A DNA stretch of 47,455 nucleotides from the NCBI GenBank assembly GCA_937864465.1, contig CALMJU010000083.1:1-47455 (forward strand), in the 5' to 3' direction. The stretch comes from an uncultured Acidobacteriota bacterium. Lineage in GTDB: Bacteria; Acidobacteriota; Polarisedimenticolia; Polarisedimenticolales; JAIQFR01. The position numbers were made by a program, and so were the translations under genes. Below the pieces are notes generated by a model, which was not told the DNA's origin, did no database searches, and saw nothing but the letters and a program-made list of their open reading frames with translations. The stretch's first letter is position 1. Each line of letters begins with the position of its first letter. Of this stretch, positions 8,792 through 16,978 are shown piece after piece.

Positions 8792-9952
8792 TCACACCGG
8801 CGGCCGGTTCCTCTCGCCGTAGCCGGTCAGCTCGACGTATCCGCGCCCCGCGCGCCCGCCCGCGCCGTCGAGCACCGAGACGGAGCCCTCCCAGTAGAAC
8901 GGCGCGCGCGGCGTCCGCGCGACGTTCTCCTGCTCGGAGAAGTCGGGCACGACCACGAGCGCGAGCCCCTCGGACGGGATCTCGATCCTCCACTTGGCCG
9001 GGTACGTCGCCCCGGTGACGCCGCTGGTCCAGGTGGAGAGAGGCCGGACCGACCAGTCCGAGGCCTCGAGCAGCCGCACCTCCCCGCCCGGCCGGACCAG
9101 GGAGCCGTTCCGGACGCCGGCCTCCCCTCCGCGGTCGCGGAGCGCGTAGAGCATGAGGTCGCGACCGTCGTCCAGCCTGAGCGCGAACCAATCCCACCCG
9201 ACCTGTTCCTCGGAGAGCTCCGAGGAGCCGAACTCCCTGTCCATCCACGACTCGCCCGCGACCGGGATCTCGCGCCCGTCCAGGACGACGGTGCCGCGTG
9301 TCGCCAGCCTCGTGACGCTGTAGTACTGGCTCGCGGCCCCCGGGGCATCCCCCTTCCGGCTCAGGCCGTTCGGCCCCTGCAGTACGACCGGACGCTCCGC
9401 CCGCGTCGAGAGCGACATCCGGAACCGTTCCGCGTCGTCGCGCGCTTCGAGATCGAACCCGTCGCCGTTCCACCGGAGCGTCCAAGCGCCGTCCGTGCCC
9501 GCCGGACCCTGGACGCGCGCGATCTCCGGGTCGGGGTGCAAGCCGAACGAGGCGAGGAGCGGCACCTCGCGGCGGACCGTCTCCGAGAAGCGGTGCTCCC
9601 CGCGGTCCAGGTCGGACACCGCCGCGTGCCCCATCGCGACGCCGGACGTGGCCCACTCCGAGCGGAACGGCGGACGCGCCGGAAGGATGCCGATCCGAAA
9701 GATCGTGAACTGGAAGCCGAGGCTTCTCGCCCCGGGCTCCTTCGAGTCGAGATGCCCCGTGAAGTACCACCACTCGGTCCGGTACCCCTCGTGGGCCCAG
9801 TGGTCGCGGGGGAACGACCACGCGTAGTCGGGAACCGCGATCCGGAATCCCCCGGCGCCCGCGGCCGCTCCCGCGACGAGGCCGAGCGCGATCCACGTCG
9901 CGCGCCTCGCGCGCGATCCTCTCCGGGGCGGGATGCGGTCACAGGTCGTCAC
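8792..9952 (-). CDS. AttH/CrtC-type lipocalin-like secreted protein
   Basis: The 386-residue product has an N-terminal hydrophobic helix (about 19-37) that serves as a signal or anchor. It is followed by YRTEWWYFTGHL, the hallmark of the AttH / carotenoid 1,2-hydratase family, which has two tandem lipocalin-like beta domains. A second family segment is GESWMDREFGSSEL (hallmark pattern SWmDrEfg), followed by VGWDWFALRLDDG. The start is GTG and overlaps the permease end by 14 bases. In Agrobacterium-type AttEFGH systems the same protein follows an ABC ATPase and permeases, exactly as here. It probably binds or chaperones a hydrophobic molecule outside the inner membrane. Its ligand and any hydratase activity are unknown. 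Confidence 0.88.
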   Translation of the reverse strand: MTTCDRIPPRRGSRARRATWIALGLVAGAAAGAGGFRIAVPDYAWSFPRDHWAHEGYRTEWWYFTGHLDSKEPGARSLGFQFTIFRIGILPARPPFRSEWATSGVAMGHAAVSDLDRGEHRFSETVRREVPLLASFGLHPDPEIARVQGPAGTDGAWTLRWNGDGFDLEARDDAERFRMSLSTRAERPVVLQGPNGLSRKGDAPGAASQYYSVTRLATRGTVVLDGREIPVAGESWMDREFGSSELSEEQVGWDWFALRLDDGRDLMLYALRDRGGEAGVRNGSLVRPGGEVRLLEASDWSVRPLSTWTSGVTGATYPAKWRIEIPSEGLALVVVPDFSEQENVARTPRAPFYWEGSVSVLDGAGGRAGRGYVELTGYGERNRPPV

Positions 9953-12464
9953 GGCGGAGCTCCGTCGCGGGCGTACGGCTCGCCCGGATCGCCGGGTAGA
10001 GGCTCGCGGCCGCGGCCGCCGCGAGAAGCACCGCGGCCTGCCGGGCCAGGGCGGCCACCGGCCAGGAGGGAACGATCGTCCAACCGAAGTACGCCCGGTT
10101 GACGAGCCGGATCAGGATCATCGCGAGCGCCACGCCCCCCGGGACTCCGAGGAGAATTCCGAGGCCCGCCATCCCGACGCCCTCGCCGAGGAACACCCGG
10201 AGAATACGCCTCCGGCTCGCGCCCAGGGCCCTGTAGAGGGCGAGCTCCGACACCCGCTCGCGCGCAAGAACGAGAAGGGTCAGCGTGATCCCGGCGACGG
10301 CGATCAGGAGCGCCATCCCCTGGAGCAAGCGGGTCACTGCGAACGTCTGGTCGAAGATCTCGAGGATCTCCTCGCGGAGCCTCCGGTTGCTCAGCAGCTC
10401 GAGCGGGGCGTCCGGGAAGCGCCCGCGGATCGAGTCCATGATCCGCTCGGGGCTCGCGCCCGGCTCGAGGTAGAGATCGACGTTCGTGAGTCCCGCGAGG
10501 CCGAAGCGGGATTCGAGAGCCGAGAGATCCAGAACGGCCGACCCGTGCTCCTCCGCGTAGTCGAGGTAGACGCCGGCGATCGGGATCTCGAAGTTCCCCC
10601 CGGGAGCGGTCAGCGGCAGCCGGTCTCCGACGCCGAGCCCCGCCTTTCGCGCCAGGGGCTCCCCGATCATCGCGGCCTCGCCCGCGGCGACCCGCCGGAT
10701 CGCGTCGGCGCGGTCCCCCTCGATCAGGACGAAGCGTCCCTCGCCGCCGGGCATCCCGACGTCGCGGCCGACGAGGGCGATGCGGCGCTCGCCGGAGAAG
10801 GCCCGCGTGCGCCGCAGCCGGTCCGCCGATCGCACCCCCGGAAGGCGCAGGAGCGCGCTCACGACGGCCGGGTCCAGAACGGCGGTCTCCCTCGCCCGCC
10901 TCCAGGACTCGGTCGTCACGTACACGTCCGCCCGGATGGTGGCGTCGATCCAGACCTCCAGGGTCCGGCGGAAGGACCCCACCATGACGGTGATCCCTAC
11001 GAGCATCGCGACGGCGATCCCCAGCGCCGCGACCGCGAACGAGGTCGTGCCCAGCTTCACGCCGAGCGCCTTGACGCCGTACGCGAGGCCGAAGCCGCGC
11101 GCGCGCAGGCGGCCGCAGAGCGTCCGGAGGAGCCACGGCGTCATCGCCGGAAGGGCGATCAGGAGCGAGAGGGCGACGACGAACCCCGCCGGCCTCCACC
11201 CCCGCCCGAGCCCCGCGTACCAGACGCCTGTCCCGGCCAGGATCGCGCACCCCGCGACCGCCAGGCGTGGCGCGGCCTTGCCGACCCGCTCGTGGAGCGA
11301 GAACGGCGCGAGGAGCGCCCGCGTGTCCCGCCGGCTGAGCTCGAGCGCCGGCAGAAGGGCCCCCGCAACCGCGCCGCCGAGCCCCACCGCGACGGCCAGC
11401 GCCAGGACCCACGGCTCCAGCCCGAGCGAGCCGATCCCCTCGAGGAGATAGAGGTTCGACAGCGTCGCGCTCACCGCCTCGACGTTCGCCGCCGCCGCCC
11501 AGTAGCCGATCGGGATCCCGAGCAGCGTCCCCAGGACACCGAGCAGGGCGACCTCGGCCACGAGGATCGCGAGCACCTGCCGTCTCGTCGTGCCGAGCGA
11601 TCGCAGGAGGCCGAGCTCCGCCCTCCGCCGCACGAGCGCCGCCTGGGTCGTCGTGTGCACGAGAAACGCGCCGACGAGCAGGCTGATGAGGGAGAGCGCC
11701 GTCAGGTTCAGGCGGAAGGCCGACAGGAGCCCCGCGGCCTGGCTCCGGCGCTGCTCGGGCGTGAGCACCTGGGCCGCCGGGCCGAGCCGCCGCGCGAGCC
11801 GCTCCCCGACCTCGGCGCGGCTCGCTCCCGGCGAGAGCTTGACGTCCACCTGGTGGACCGCGCCCTCGAGGCCGAGCGCGTCCTGGGCCTGGGCGATGTC
11901 GAGGACGACGAGGCGGTCGCCCGCGAGGGGGGACACCTTCCGGAAGTCCACGAGGAGCCCGACCCTGAGCCGGACCCGTCGGCTTCCGCTCGACACGTCG
12001 AAGACGTCGCCGACCGCCCACCCCCGCTCCCGCGCGAGCTTCTCCGACACGGCCGCCCACCCGGGCGCGCCGAGCGCCGCGGCGACCTCCCCCGGGGGCA
12101 CGTCCCACGGGAACCAGACCGGGGCGAGGACATCGACGCCTGCCAGGTCGAGGAAGACCCCACCGGGACCCTCCAGCTTGACGGGCGTCCGGACGACCGG
12201 CCACGCGGCCGCCACGCCGCGCTCCGACATCGCCTCCCGGACCCACGCGTCGGGGACGGTCGGGACCTTTCCGAGGATCGTCAGGTCCGCCTCCCCGCTG
12301 ACGGCCCGCAGTCCCCCCTCGAAAGCGCCGAGCGCGCTGCCGTTGAGGATCTGGACGGAGAGCACGGAGGCCACGCCGAGGGCGACGCCGAGAACGCTGA
12401 GGATCAGGAGCGTCCGGCCCGCCCGGAAGTGCGCGGCGAGGCCGCGGAGGAACACGCGAATCAC
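9939..12464 (-). CDS. FtsX/MacB-type ABC permease, two halves fused
   Basis: The 841-residue product contains two permease halves in one chain. Each half has a periplasmic domain and an FtsX-type membrane block. The blocks carry matching coupling-helix motifs: RRRAELGLLRSLGTTRRQV near residue 275 and RERVSELALYRALGASRRRI near residue 735. This architecture is typical of lipoprotein- or lipid-handling ABC systems (LolCE/MacB type VII), which extract rather than channel substrates. I start it at a GTG whose GTGA overlaps the ATPase stop. An upstream in-frame GTG at 12497 would add 11 Arg/Lys-rich residues but overlap the ATPase by 37 bases. It corresponds to AttF plus AttG, fused. The substrate is unknown. 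Confidence 0.9.
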   Translation of the reverse strand: MIRVFLRGLAAHFRAGRTLLILSVLGVALGVASVLSVQILNGSALGAFEGGLRAVSGEADLTILGKVPTVPDAWVREAMSERGVAAAWPVVRTPVKLEGPGGVFLDLAGVDVLAPVWFPWDVPPGEVAAALGAPGWAAVSEKLARERGWAVGDVFDVSSGSRRVRLRVGLLVDFRKVSPLAGDRLVVLDIAQAQDALGLEGAVHQVDVKLSPGASRAEVGERLARRLGPAAQVLTPEQRRSQAAGLLSAFRLNLTALSLISLLVGAFLVHTTTQAALVRRRAELGLLRSLGTTRRQVLAILVAEVALLGVLGTLLGIPIGYWAAAANVEAVSATLSNLYLLEGIGSLGLEPWVLALAVAVGLGGAVAGALLPALELSRRDTRALLAPFSLHERVGKAAPRLAVAGCAILAGTGVWYAGLGRGWRPAGFVVALSLLIALPAMTPWLLRTLCGRLRARGFGLAYGVKALGVKLGTTSFAVAALGIAVAMLVGITVMVGSFRRTLEVWIDATIRADVYVTTESWRRARETAVLDPAVVSALLRLPGVRSADRLRRTRAFSGERRIALVGRDVGMPGGEGRFVLIEGDRADAIRRVAAGEAAMIGEPLARKAGLGVGDRLPLTAPGGNFEIPIAGVYLDYAEEHGSAVLDLSALESRFGLAGLTNVDLYLEPGASPERIMDSIRGRFPDAPLELLSNRRLREEILEIFDQTFAVTRLLQGMALLIAVAGITLTLLVLARERVSELALYRALGASRRRILRVFLGEGVGMAGLGILLGVPGGVALAMILIRLVNRAYFGWTIVPSWPVAALARQAAVLLAAAAAASLYPAIRASRTPATELRRDDL

Positions 12465-13141
12465 GGCCGATCGAGGACGCCGCTTCCGAGACGCCACGTC
12501 TCGTCGGCGAGAGAGGCCAGGTCCGGGCTGTGCGTCACGTAGACGAGCGCGCTCCCCTCCTCACCGCCGAGCCGGAGGAGGATGTCCATCACGCGCCGGC
12601 CGTTCTCGTCGTCGAGGTTCCCGGTGGGCTCGTCGGCGAGGAGGAGCCTCGGCTTCCGGAGGAGCGCGCGGCAGATTGCCACCCGCTGCATCTCCCCGCC
12701 GCTCAGCTTCGGGACCGGGCTCGACGCGCGCGAGCCGAGCCCGACGCGCGCGAGCAGCTCGCGCGCCCTCGGCTCCGCGTCCCGGTCGCGCTCTCCCGCG
12801 ATCCAGGCGGGGAGCATCACGTTGTCCAGGACGGAGAGGTGCGAGAGCAGGTGGAAGAACTGGAAGACGAGACCGACCGAATCGCGCCGCACGCGGGTGC
12901 GCTCCCCCTCGTCGAGGCGCGACAGATCGCGTCCCAGGATCGCGACCTTCCCCGCGGTAGGCACGTCGATCCCCGCCGCGAGGTGGAGGAGCGTGCTCTT
13001 GCCGCTGCCGCTGCGGCCGGTGATCGCGATCGCACGGCCCTCCGGGACCGAGAACGAGACCTCCCGGAGCGCGACGAGGTCCTCCCCGCCCTCCTGCTCG
13101 TACCGCTTCGACACGCTCCGGAACTCCAGGACCGGGTCCAC
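12461..13141 (-). CDS. LolD/MacB-type ABC transporter ATPase
   Basis: This 226-residue nucleotide-binding subunit has Walker A GRSGSGKST (42-50), a Q-loop at FQF (about 93-95), signature LSGGE (146-150), Walker B LLLADE (166-171), a D-loop and switch His204. All catalytic elements are intact. The sequence best fits the LolD/MacB/FtsE branch, which pairs with FtsX-type permeases such as the one directly downstream (GTGA overlap). The start is GTG, placed 7 bases after the M16 partner gene's stop. It would energise the fused permease as a homodimer. The position in an AttEFGH-like order (ATPase, permease, AttH) supports one transport system. Confidence 0.94.
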   Translation of the reverse strand: MDPVLEFRSVSKRYEQEGGEDLVALREVSFSVPEGRAIAITGRSGSGKSTLLHLAAGIDVPTAGKVAILGRDLSRLDEGERTRVRRDSVGLVFQFFHLLSHLSVLDNVMLPAWIAGERDRDAEPRARELLARVGLGSRASSPVPKLSGGEMQRVAICRALLRKPRLLLADEPTGNLDDENGRRVMDILLRLGGEEGSALVYVTHSPDLASLADETWRLGSGVLDRP

Positions 13142-13148
13142 CGCTCCC

Positions 13149-14435
13149 TCACTCCGGCCGCAGGGCGAACATCGTGAACCGCTCCGGATCGTAGAACCTC
13201 CGGACGAACGCGTTCACCTCCTCGAGGGAGAGCGATGCCGCCTCCTCCGCCTTCCGGTCGAAGAAGCCGTACGGGAGGCCGTGGCGTCTCTCCCGCATCG
13301 CGGTGGCCAGCAGGTCCTCCGGAGACTGGCGGAGGAACGCCCGCCGCCCCACCACGTTCCCGGCCGCGAGCGCCCGCTCCTCCTCCGTGATCCCCTCGCG
13401 GTGAAAGCGCGCGAGCACCTCGCGGAGCCTCCTCTCCATGGCGTCCGCGTTCCCCGTCTTCGTGAAGCTCGCGAGGGCGTACGGGCCGGGCTCGAGCCCG
13501 CCGGAGTCGACGACGGCAGCGCCGTACGTGTCTCCTTCCTCCTGCCGGAGCGCGACCATCAGCCGGGAGTTGAAATTCCCGCCGAGGACGTGGTCGGCGA
13601 TCCGCGACGCGGCGTAGTCGGGATCCAGCCAGCCGACGGACTCGCGCCCGTACGCGAAGAAGACCTGGGTCAGCCGCGGGAGCCGGACGGTGATGTCCCG
13701 CGGCCGGCTCGAGGCCTGCGCGACCGGCCCGAGCCTCGGCGCGAGGTCCCCGATCGCCTCGGGCGACACGGGGGGAAGGAGATCCCGAGCGAGCCGCTCC
13801 GCTTCGGCCAGGGTCACGTCGCCCGCGAATCCGACGATCCTCCCGGGGATCCGCACCAGCGCGTCCCGCGCCGCCGCCAGCGTCTTCGGGTCCGTCCCCG
13901 GCAGGGTCGGCCGCTCGTACGGGCGGCGCCGCGGATCGTCCGGACCGAAGAGGCTCCGGGCCGCGGCCTGCGTCAGGACGAACCGAGGCTCCTTCAGGGA
14001 CGCCTCCCAGGAGAGGCTCTTCCCCTTCCTGCGGCGCTTCAGCTCGGCCCGATCGAAGTCGCGGTTCGCGAGGATCATGCGGACGAGATCGGCCGCGGCC
14101 TCCAGGTCGTCCTTCCGGCAGGAGACCGAGAGCCCCGACGCGAGATCCCCGGCCGCCAGCTCCACGTCGGCCGCCAGCAGGTCGGCGCGCCGGCGCAGAT
14201 CTCCTCCCGGATCGTGGAGCTGGATCTCGAAGGCCGCGCCGGCGTCGTAGGCCTCGACCCAGGGGCTCCACGATCCGGCCGCGAACTCGATCCTCAGGAC
14301 GACGAGCGGAACCCGGTGGTCCTCGACGAGGAGCCCCACGGTCCCCCCGTCGATCGTCCACTCCTCGAGAGCGGACGCCGGCGCGGCCGCGACCGTTGAG
14401 GCCGAAACGAGGAGCAAGAAACCGGCGCTCCGCAT
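13149..14435 (-). CDS. M16 peptidase family, non-zinc partner subunit
   Basis: The 428-residue product has a signal peptide (about 1-22) and an M16 fold. Where the zinc motif HxxEH should stand it has GAAFEIQLHDPGG, so it cannot bind catalytic zinc. It keeps the M16 C-lobe substrate motif NFNSRLMVALRQEEGDTYGA, with Arg291, Arg297 and Tyr304. This split of zinc site and Arg/Tyr pair between two subunits is known for heterodimeric M16B peptidases such as that of Sphingomonas A1. The ATG overlaps the upstream zinc-subunit stop by one base (TGATG). It lies 7 bases before the ABC ATPase, linking the protease to the transport system. Confidence 0.88.
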   Translation of the reverse strand: MRSAGFLLLVSASTVAAAPASALEEWTIDGGTVGLLVEDHRVPLVVLRIEFAAGSWSPWVEAYDAGAAFEIQLHDPGGDLRRRADLLAADVELAAGDLASGLSVSCRKDDLEAAADLVRMILANRDFDRAELKRRRKGKSLSWEASLKEPRFVLTQAAARSLFGPDDPRRRPYERPTLPGTDPKTLAAARDALVRIPGRIVGFAGDVTLAEAERLARDLLPPVSPEAIGDLAPRLGPVAQASSRPRDITVRLPRLTQVFFAYGRESVGWLDPDYAASRIADHVLGGNFNSRLMVALRQEEGDTYGAAVVDSGGLEPGPYALASFTKTGNADAMERRLREVLARFHREGITEEERALAAGNVVGRRAFLRQSPEDLLATAMRERRHGLPYGFFDRKAEEAASLSLEEVNAFVRRFYDPERFTMFALRPE

Positions 14436-15820
14436 CAGAAACCTCCCAGAAGCGGGTAGAGCCACCCGAACAGCCGCACGGCGAGCGGCACCCGCTCCGG
14501 ACGGACCCAGATCCGGACCGGCTTCGCGCCCAGGACGTAGCGCCGGTAGGCGTCCTGCACGTCCTCGAGCGTCACGGCCTCGAGCCGCTCGCCGCGGTCG
14601 AACGCCCGGGCCTCGTCCCCCTCCCACCAGGCCGCCCGGCCGATGTCGCTCGCGACGGCCTCCGCCGAATAGACGCGCCGATCGTCCTCCCGCACCAGCT
14701 TGCGCTTCGCCGAGGCGAGGCGATCCGGGCCGAGCCACTCGAACCGCCCGAGAACCTGCCGGGTCTCCTCGAGGTGCCGGAACGCGGTGTCCCGGCGCCG
14801 GTACGGGAGGCACGCGGACCAGAAGGCGATCAGCCCTCCGCGCCGCAGCAATTCCGTCTCCGCCCCGGCGGCGAGGGCCCTGCGCCGCTTCCGGACCAGC
14901 TCGTCCTCGAACGGGTCCACGGCGCCCCCCGACAGAATCTCCCGCAGGACCTCGATCGCCTCCCGGTCCGGGCCCGCCGGCGCCGGAAGGGGAAAGCCCA
15001 TCACCGCGATCTCGACGGGCGGAAGGTCGTCGCGAAGCTCGACGAGATCGGGATACGCCCAGCCGTACACCTCCGGTACGTCGGGGGGCGTCTCGCCGTC
15101 GGAGGGGAGCGGTCCGAACGAGGCGCGGACGCGCTCCAGGGTCTCCGCCGCGTCGACCGGACCGACGACGACGACGTGGGCGTTGCGCGGCCGGTAGTGG
15201 CGCCCGTAGAACTCGCGGGCGCGGTCGAGGGTCGCCGCCGCGATGTCCTCCTCGGTCCCCGCGGGCGTGAGCGCGTAGGGGTGCTCTCCGAGAACCCGCT
15301 TCAGGGCGACCGTGAAGAGCCGGCTCATCGGATCGTTCTCCGTCCCGACCCGGAGCTCCTCCGTGACGATCCGCTTCTCGTTCGCCAGGTTCTCCTCGCC
15401 GAGCGAGAGATGGACCATCCGGTCGGCCTCGAGCTCGAGCACCCCCACGTTGCCGGGCGGCGGGATCTCGGAGACGTAGACGGTCTCGTCAAAGGAAGTG
15501 TAGGCGTTGACGTCGCCGCCGAACCGCTCGTGGTGGTCCCAGACGGCCCGCCTCGGGTGCGCCGGCGTCCCCCCGAACATCAGGTGCTCGAACAGGTGGG
15601 CGAATCCCCGCGTCCTCGGCTCCTCGTTCGCCGACCCGACCCGGTACCAGACAAGCGTGGCGACGATCGGCATGCGGGAGTCGGGCACGATCGAGACGCG
15701 GAGGCCGTTCGGGAGCGTTTCCGCCACGTACCCGGGAGGCGGGGCCGGCGCGACCGACGAAGCGGCGGCGACGAGGAGGACGAGACCGAGCGGGGCTAGC
15801 CTCCGGCGGGCGAGCGACAT
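14435..15820 (-). CDS. M16 zinc peptidase, catalytic subunit
   Basis: The 461-residue product has a signal peptide (about 1-25). It carries the inverted zinc motif HLFEH (His75, Glu78, His79) in RGFAHLFEHLMFGG, and the distal Glu in NEKRIVTEELR (Glu153 or Glu154). It continues as a full M16 two-lobe chain with FYGRHYRPRNAHVVVVGPV. A hydrophobic segment near the C-terminus (VRLFGWLYPLLGGF) may touch the membrane. It probably degrades peptides or clips envelope proteins in the periplasm together with the next gene's product. It heads the 13 kb minus-strand train, and a sigma-70-like promoter lies 60 to 88 bases upstream. Confidence 0.92.
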   Translation of the reverse strand: MSLARRRLAPLGLVLLVAAASSVAPAPPPGYVAETLPNGLRVSIVPDSRMPIVATLVWYRVGSANEEPRTRGFAHLFEHLMFGGTPAHPRRAVWDHHERFGGDVNAYTSFDETVYVSEIPPPGNVGVLELEADRMVHLSLGEENLANEKRIVTEELRVGTENDPMSRLFTVALKRVLGEHPYALTPAGTEEDIAAATLDRAREFYGRHYRPRNAHVVVVGPVDAAETLERVRASFGPLPSDGETPPDVPEVYGWAYPDLVELRDDLPPVEIAVMGFPLPAPAGPDREAIEVLREILSGGAVDPFEDELVRKRRRALAAGAETELLRRGGLIAFWSACLPYRRRDTAFRHLEETRQVLGRFEWLGPDRLASAKRKLVREDDRRVYSAEAVASDIGRAAWWEGDEARAFDRGERLEAVTLEDVQDAYRRYVLGAKPVRIWVRPERVPLAVRLFGWLYPLLGGF

Positions 15821-15879
15821 GAAACCCTCCGAGGCCGGCCCTTGCCGGGAGCGGCGGCGCGCCGAAGGACCGGGACCGA

Positions 15880-15908
15880 ACTCTACGTCGGAAACCCTGC
15901 TTTGCCAA
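15880..15908 (-). promoter_or_regulatory. sigma-70-like promoter of the M16/ABC operon
   Basis: Read on the minus strand, the site has -35 TTGGCA (15903-15908), a 17-base spacer and -10 TAGAGT (15880-15885). That is 5 of 6 and 4 of 6 consensus matches. It lies about 60 bases upstream of the catalytic M16 gene in an otherwise GC-rich gap. No other promoter-like match is evident until the end of the train. Confidence 0.45.
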
Positions 15909-16017
15909 CGCGGGCACGACGGGGCAGGAAGGCCTCGGGACCCGAGGCGCCCGAACCGCAGCGGCCGGCCCCCCCCTGGCCGCGTGCTAGCATCCCCCAC
16001 GATCGGCGGAGACGGAT

Positions 16018-16962
16018 ATGGACGTGTTCGGCGGCCACGGGCTCGCACCCTGGATCGCGTTCAACGCGCTCGTGCTGGTGCTCCTCGCGATCGACCTCGG
16101 GGTCGTCCACCGCAAGGTCCACGCGATCGGGTTTCGCGAGGCGCTGTTCTGGAACGTCGTCTGGACGGCGCTGGGGGTCGCGTTCGCCCTCGTCATCCTG
16201 TGGCTGTACGGACGGCAGGCCACGCTCGAGTACCTGACGGGCTACGTGATCGAGCGGGCCCTCTCGATCGACAACATCTTCGTCTTCGTCGTCGTGTTCG
16301 GGTACTTCCGCATCGATCCGCGGTACCAGCACCGCGTGCTGTTCTGGGGGATCCTCGGGGCGCTCGTCATGCGGGCCGCGCTCATCTTCGCGGGCGCGGC
16401 GCTCGTCGCGACGTTCCACTGGGTCCTGTACGTCTTCGGCGCGTTCCTCGTCTACAGCGGGATCATGCTCGTGGTGAAGAGCCCCGAGGCGCCGGACCCG
16501 GAGCACAACCCGGTCGTGCGTCTCGTGCGCAGGCTCCTGCCCGTCGAAACCTCGGCGGAAGAGGCGCGGTTCCTCGTCCGCCGGGCGGGGCGCTGGCACG
16601 CGACGCCGTACCTGATCGTGCTCGTGGTCGTCGAGACGACCGATCTCGTCTTCGCGCTCGACTCGATCCCGGCGATCTTCGGCGTGACGCGGGACGCGCT
16701 GATCATCTACACGAGCAACGTCTTCGCGATCCTGGGCCTCCGGGCGATGTACTTCCTCCTGGCCGCCATGATGCCGCGCTTCCACTTCCTCAAGCACGGG
16801 CTATCGGTCATTCTCGTGCTGATCGGCCTGAGGATGCTCCTGGACCGGTGGATCGAGGTCCCGACCGCTCTCACGCTCCTCGTCGTCTGCGCGATCCTCG
16901 CCCTCTCGATCGGCCTCTCGTTCCTGATCCGCGGCAAGTCGGACGGGGCGACGGCCGAGTGA
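16018..16962 (+). CDS. TerC/Alx-family integral membrane protein
   Basis: The 314-residue product has about nine transmembrane helices and both TerC signatures: ERALSIDNIFVFVVVFGYF (Asp85, Asn86) and ETTDLVFALDSIPAIF (Asp209, Asp215). These acidic residues lie within membrane helices and are the expected metal site. TerC/Alx proteins are linked to manganese export, metallation of exported proteins and tellurite resistance. The length fits the Alx branch. A GGCGGAGACGGAT leader precedes the ATG. I looked for a yybP-ykoY manganese riboswitch, common upstream of Alx genes, and saw no convincing match in the roughly 200-base gap. It is convergent with the HD-GYP gene (16 bases apart). Confidence 0.93.
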   Translation: MDVFGGHGLAPWIAFNALVLVLLAIDLGVVHRKVHAIGFREALFWNVVWTALGVAFALVILWLYGRQATLEYLTGYVIERALSIDNIFVFVVVFGYFRIDPRYQHRVLFWGILGALVMRAALIFAGAALVATFHWVLYVFGAFLVYSGIMLVVKSPEAPDPEHNPVVRLVRRLLPVETSAEEARFLVRRAGRWHATPYLIVLVVVETTDLVFALDSIPAIFGVTRDALIIYTSNVFAILGLRAMYFLLAAMMPRFHFLKHGLSVILVLIGLRMLLDRWIEVPTALTLLVVCAILALSIGLSFLIRGKSDGATAE

Positions 16963-16978
16963 CCGCGCCGCGGCGGGG

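Noticed and set aside
5436-8822. A 1128-codon open frame on the plus strand opposite hutU and the epimerase
   Set aside because: It is a codon-bias shadow of GC-rich genes on the other strand. It has Arg/Pro/Glu-rich low-complexity sequence and no family motif.
12465-12497. Upstream GTG start for the permease
   Set aside because: It would overlap the ATPase by 37 bases. The GTGA overlap at 12464 is more typical, though the longer form cannot be excluded.
9933-12542. An 869-codon plus-strand frame opposite the ABC permease
   Set aside because: The permease has clear FtsX features and operon overlaps. The opposite frame is charged low-complexity sequence.
15821-16017. Possible yybP-ykoY manganese riboswitch before TerC
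   Set aside because: The conserved loop sequences of that motif were not seen. The gap holds a minus-strand promoter and GC-rich palindromes instead.
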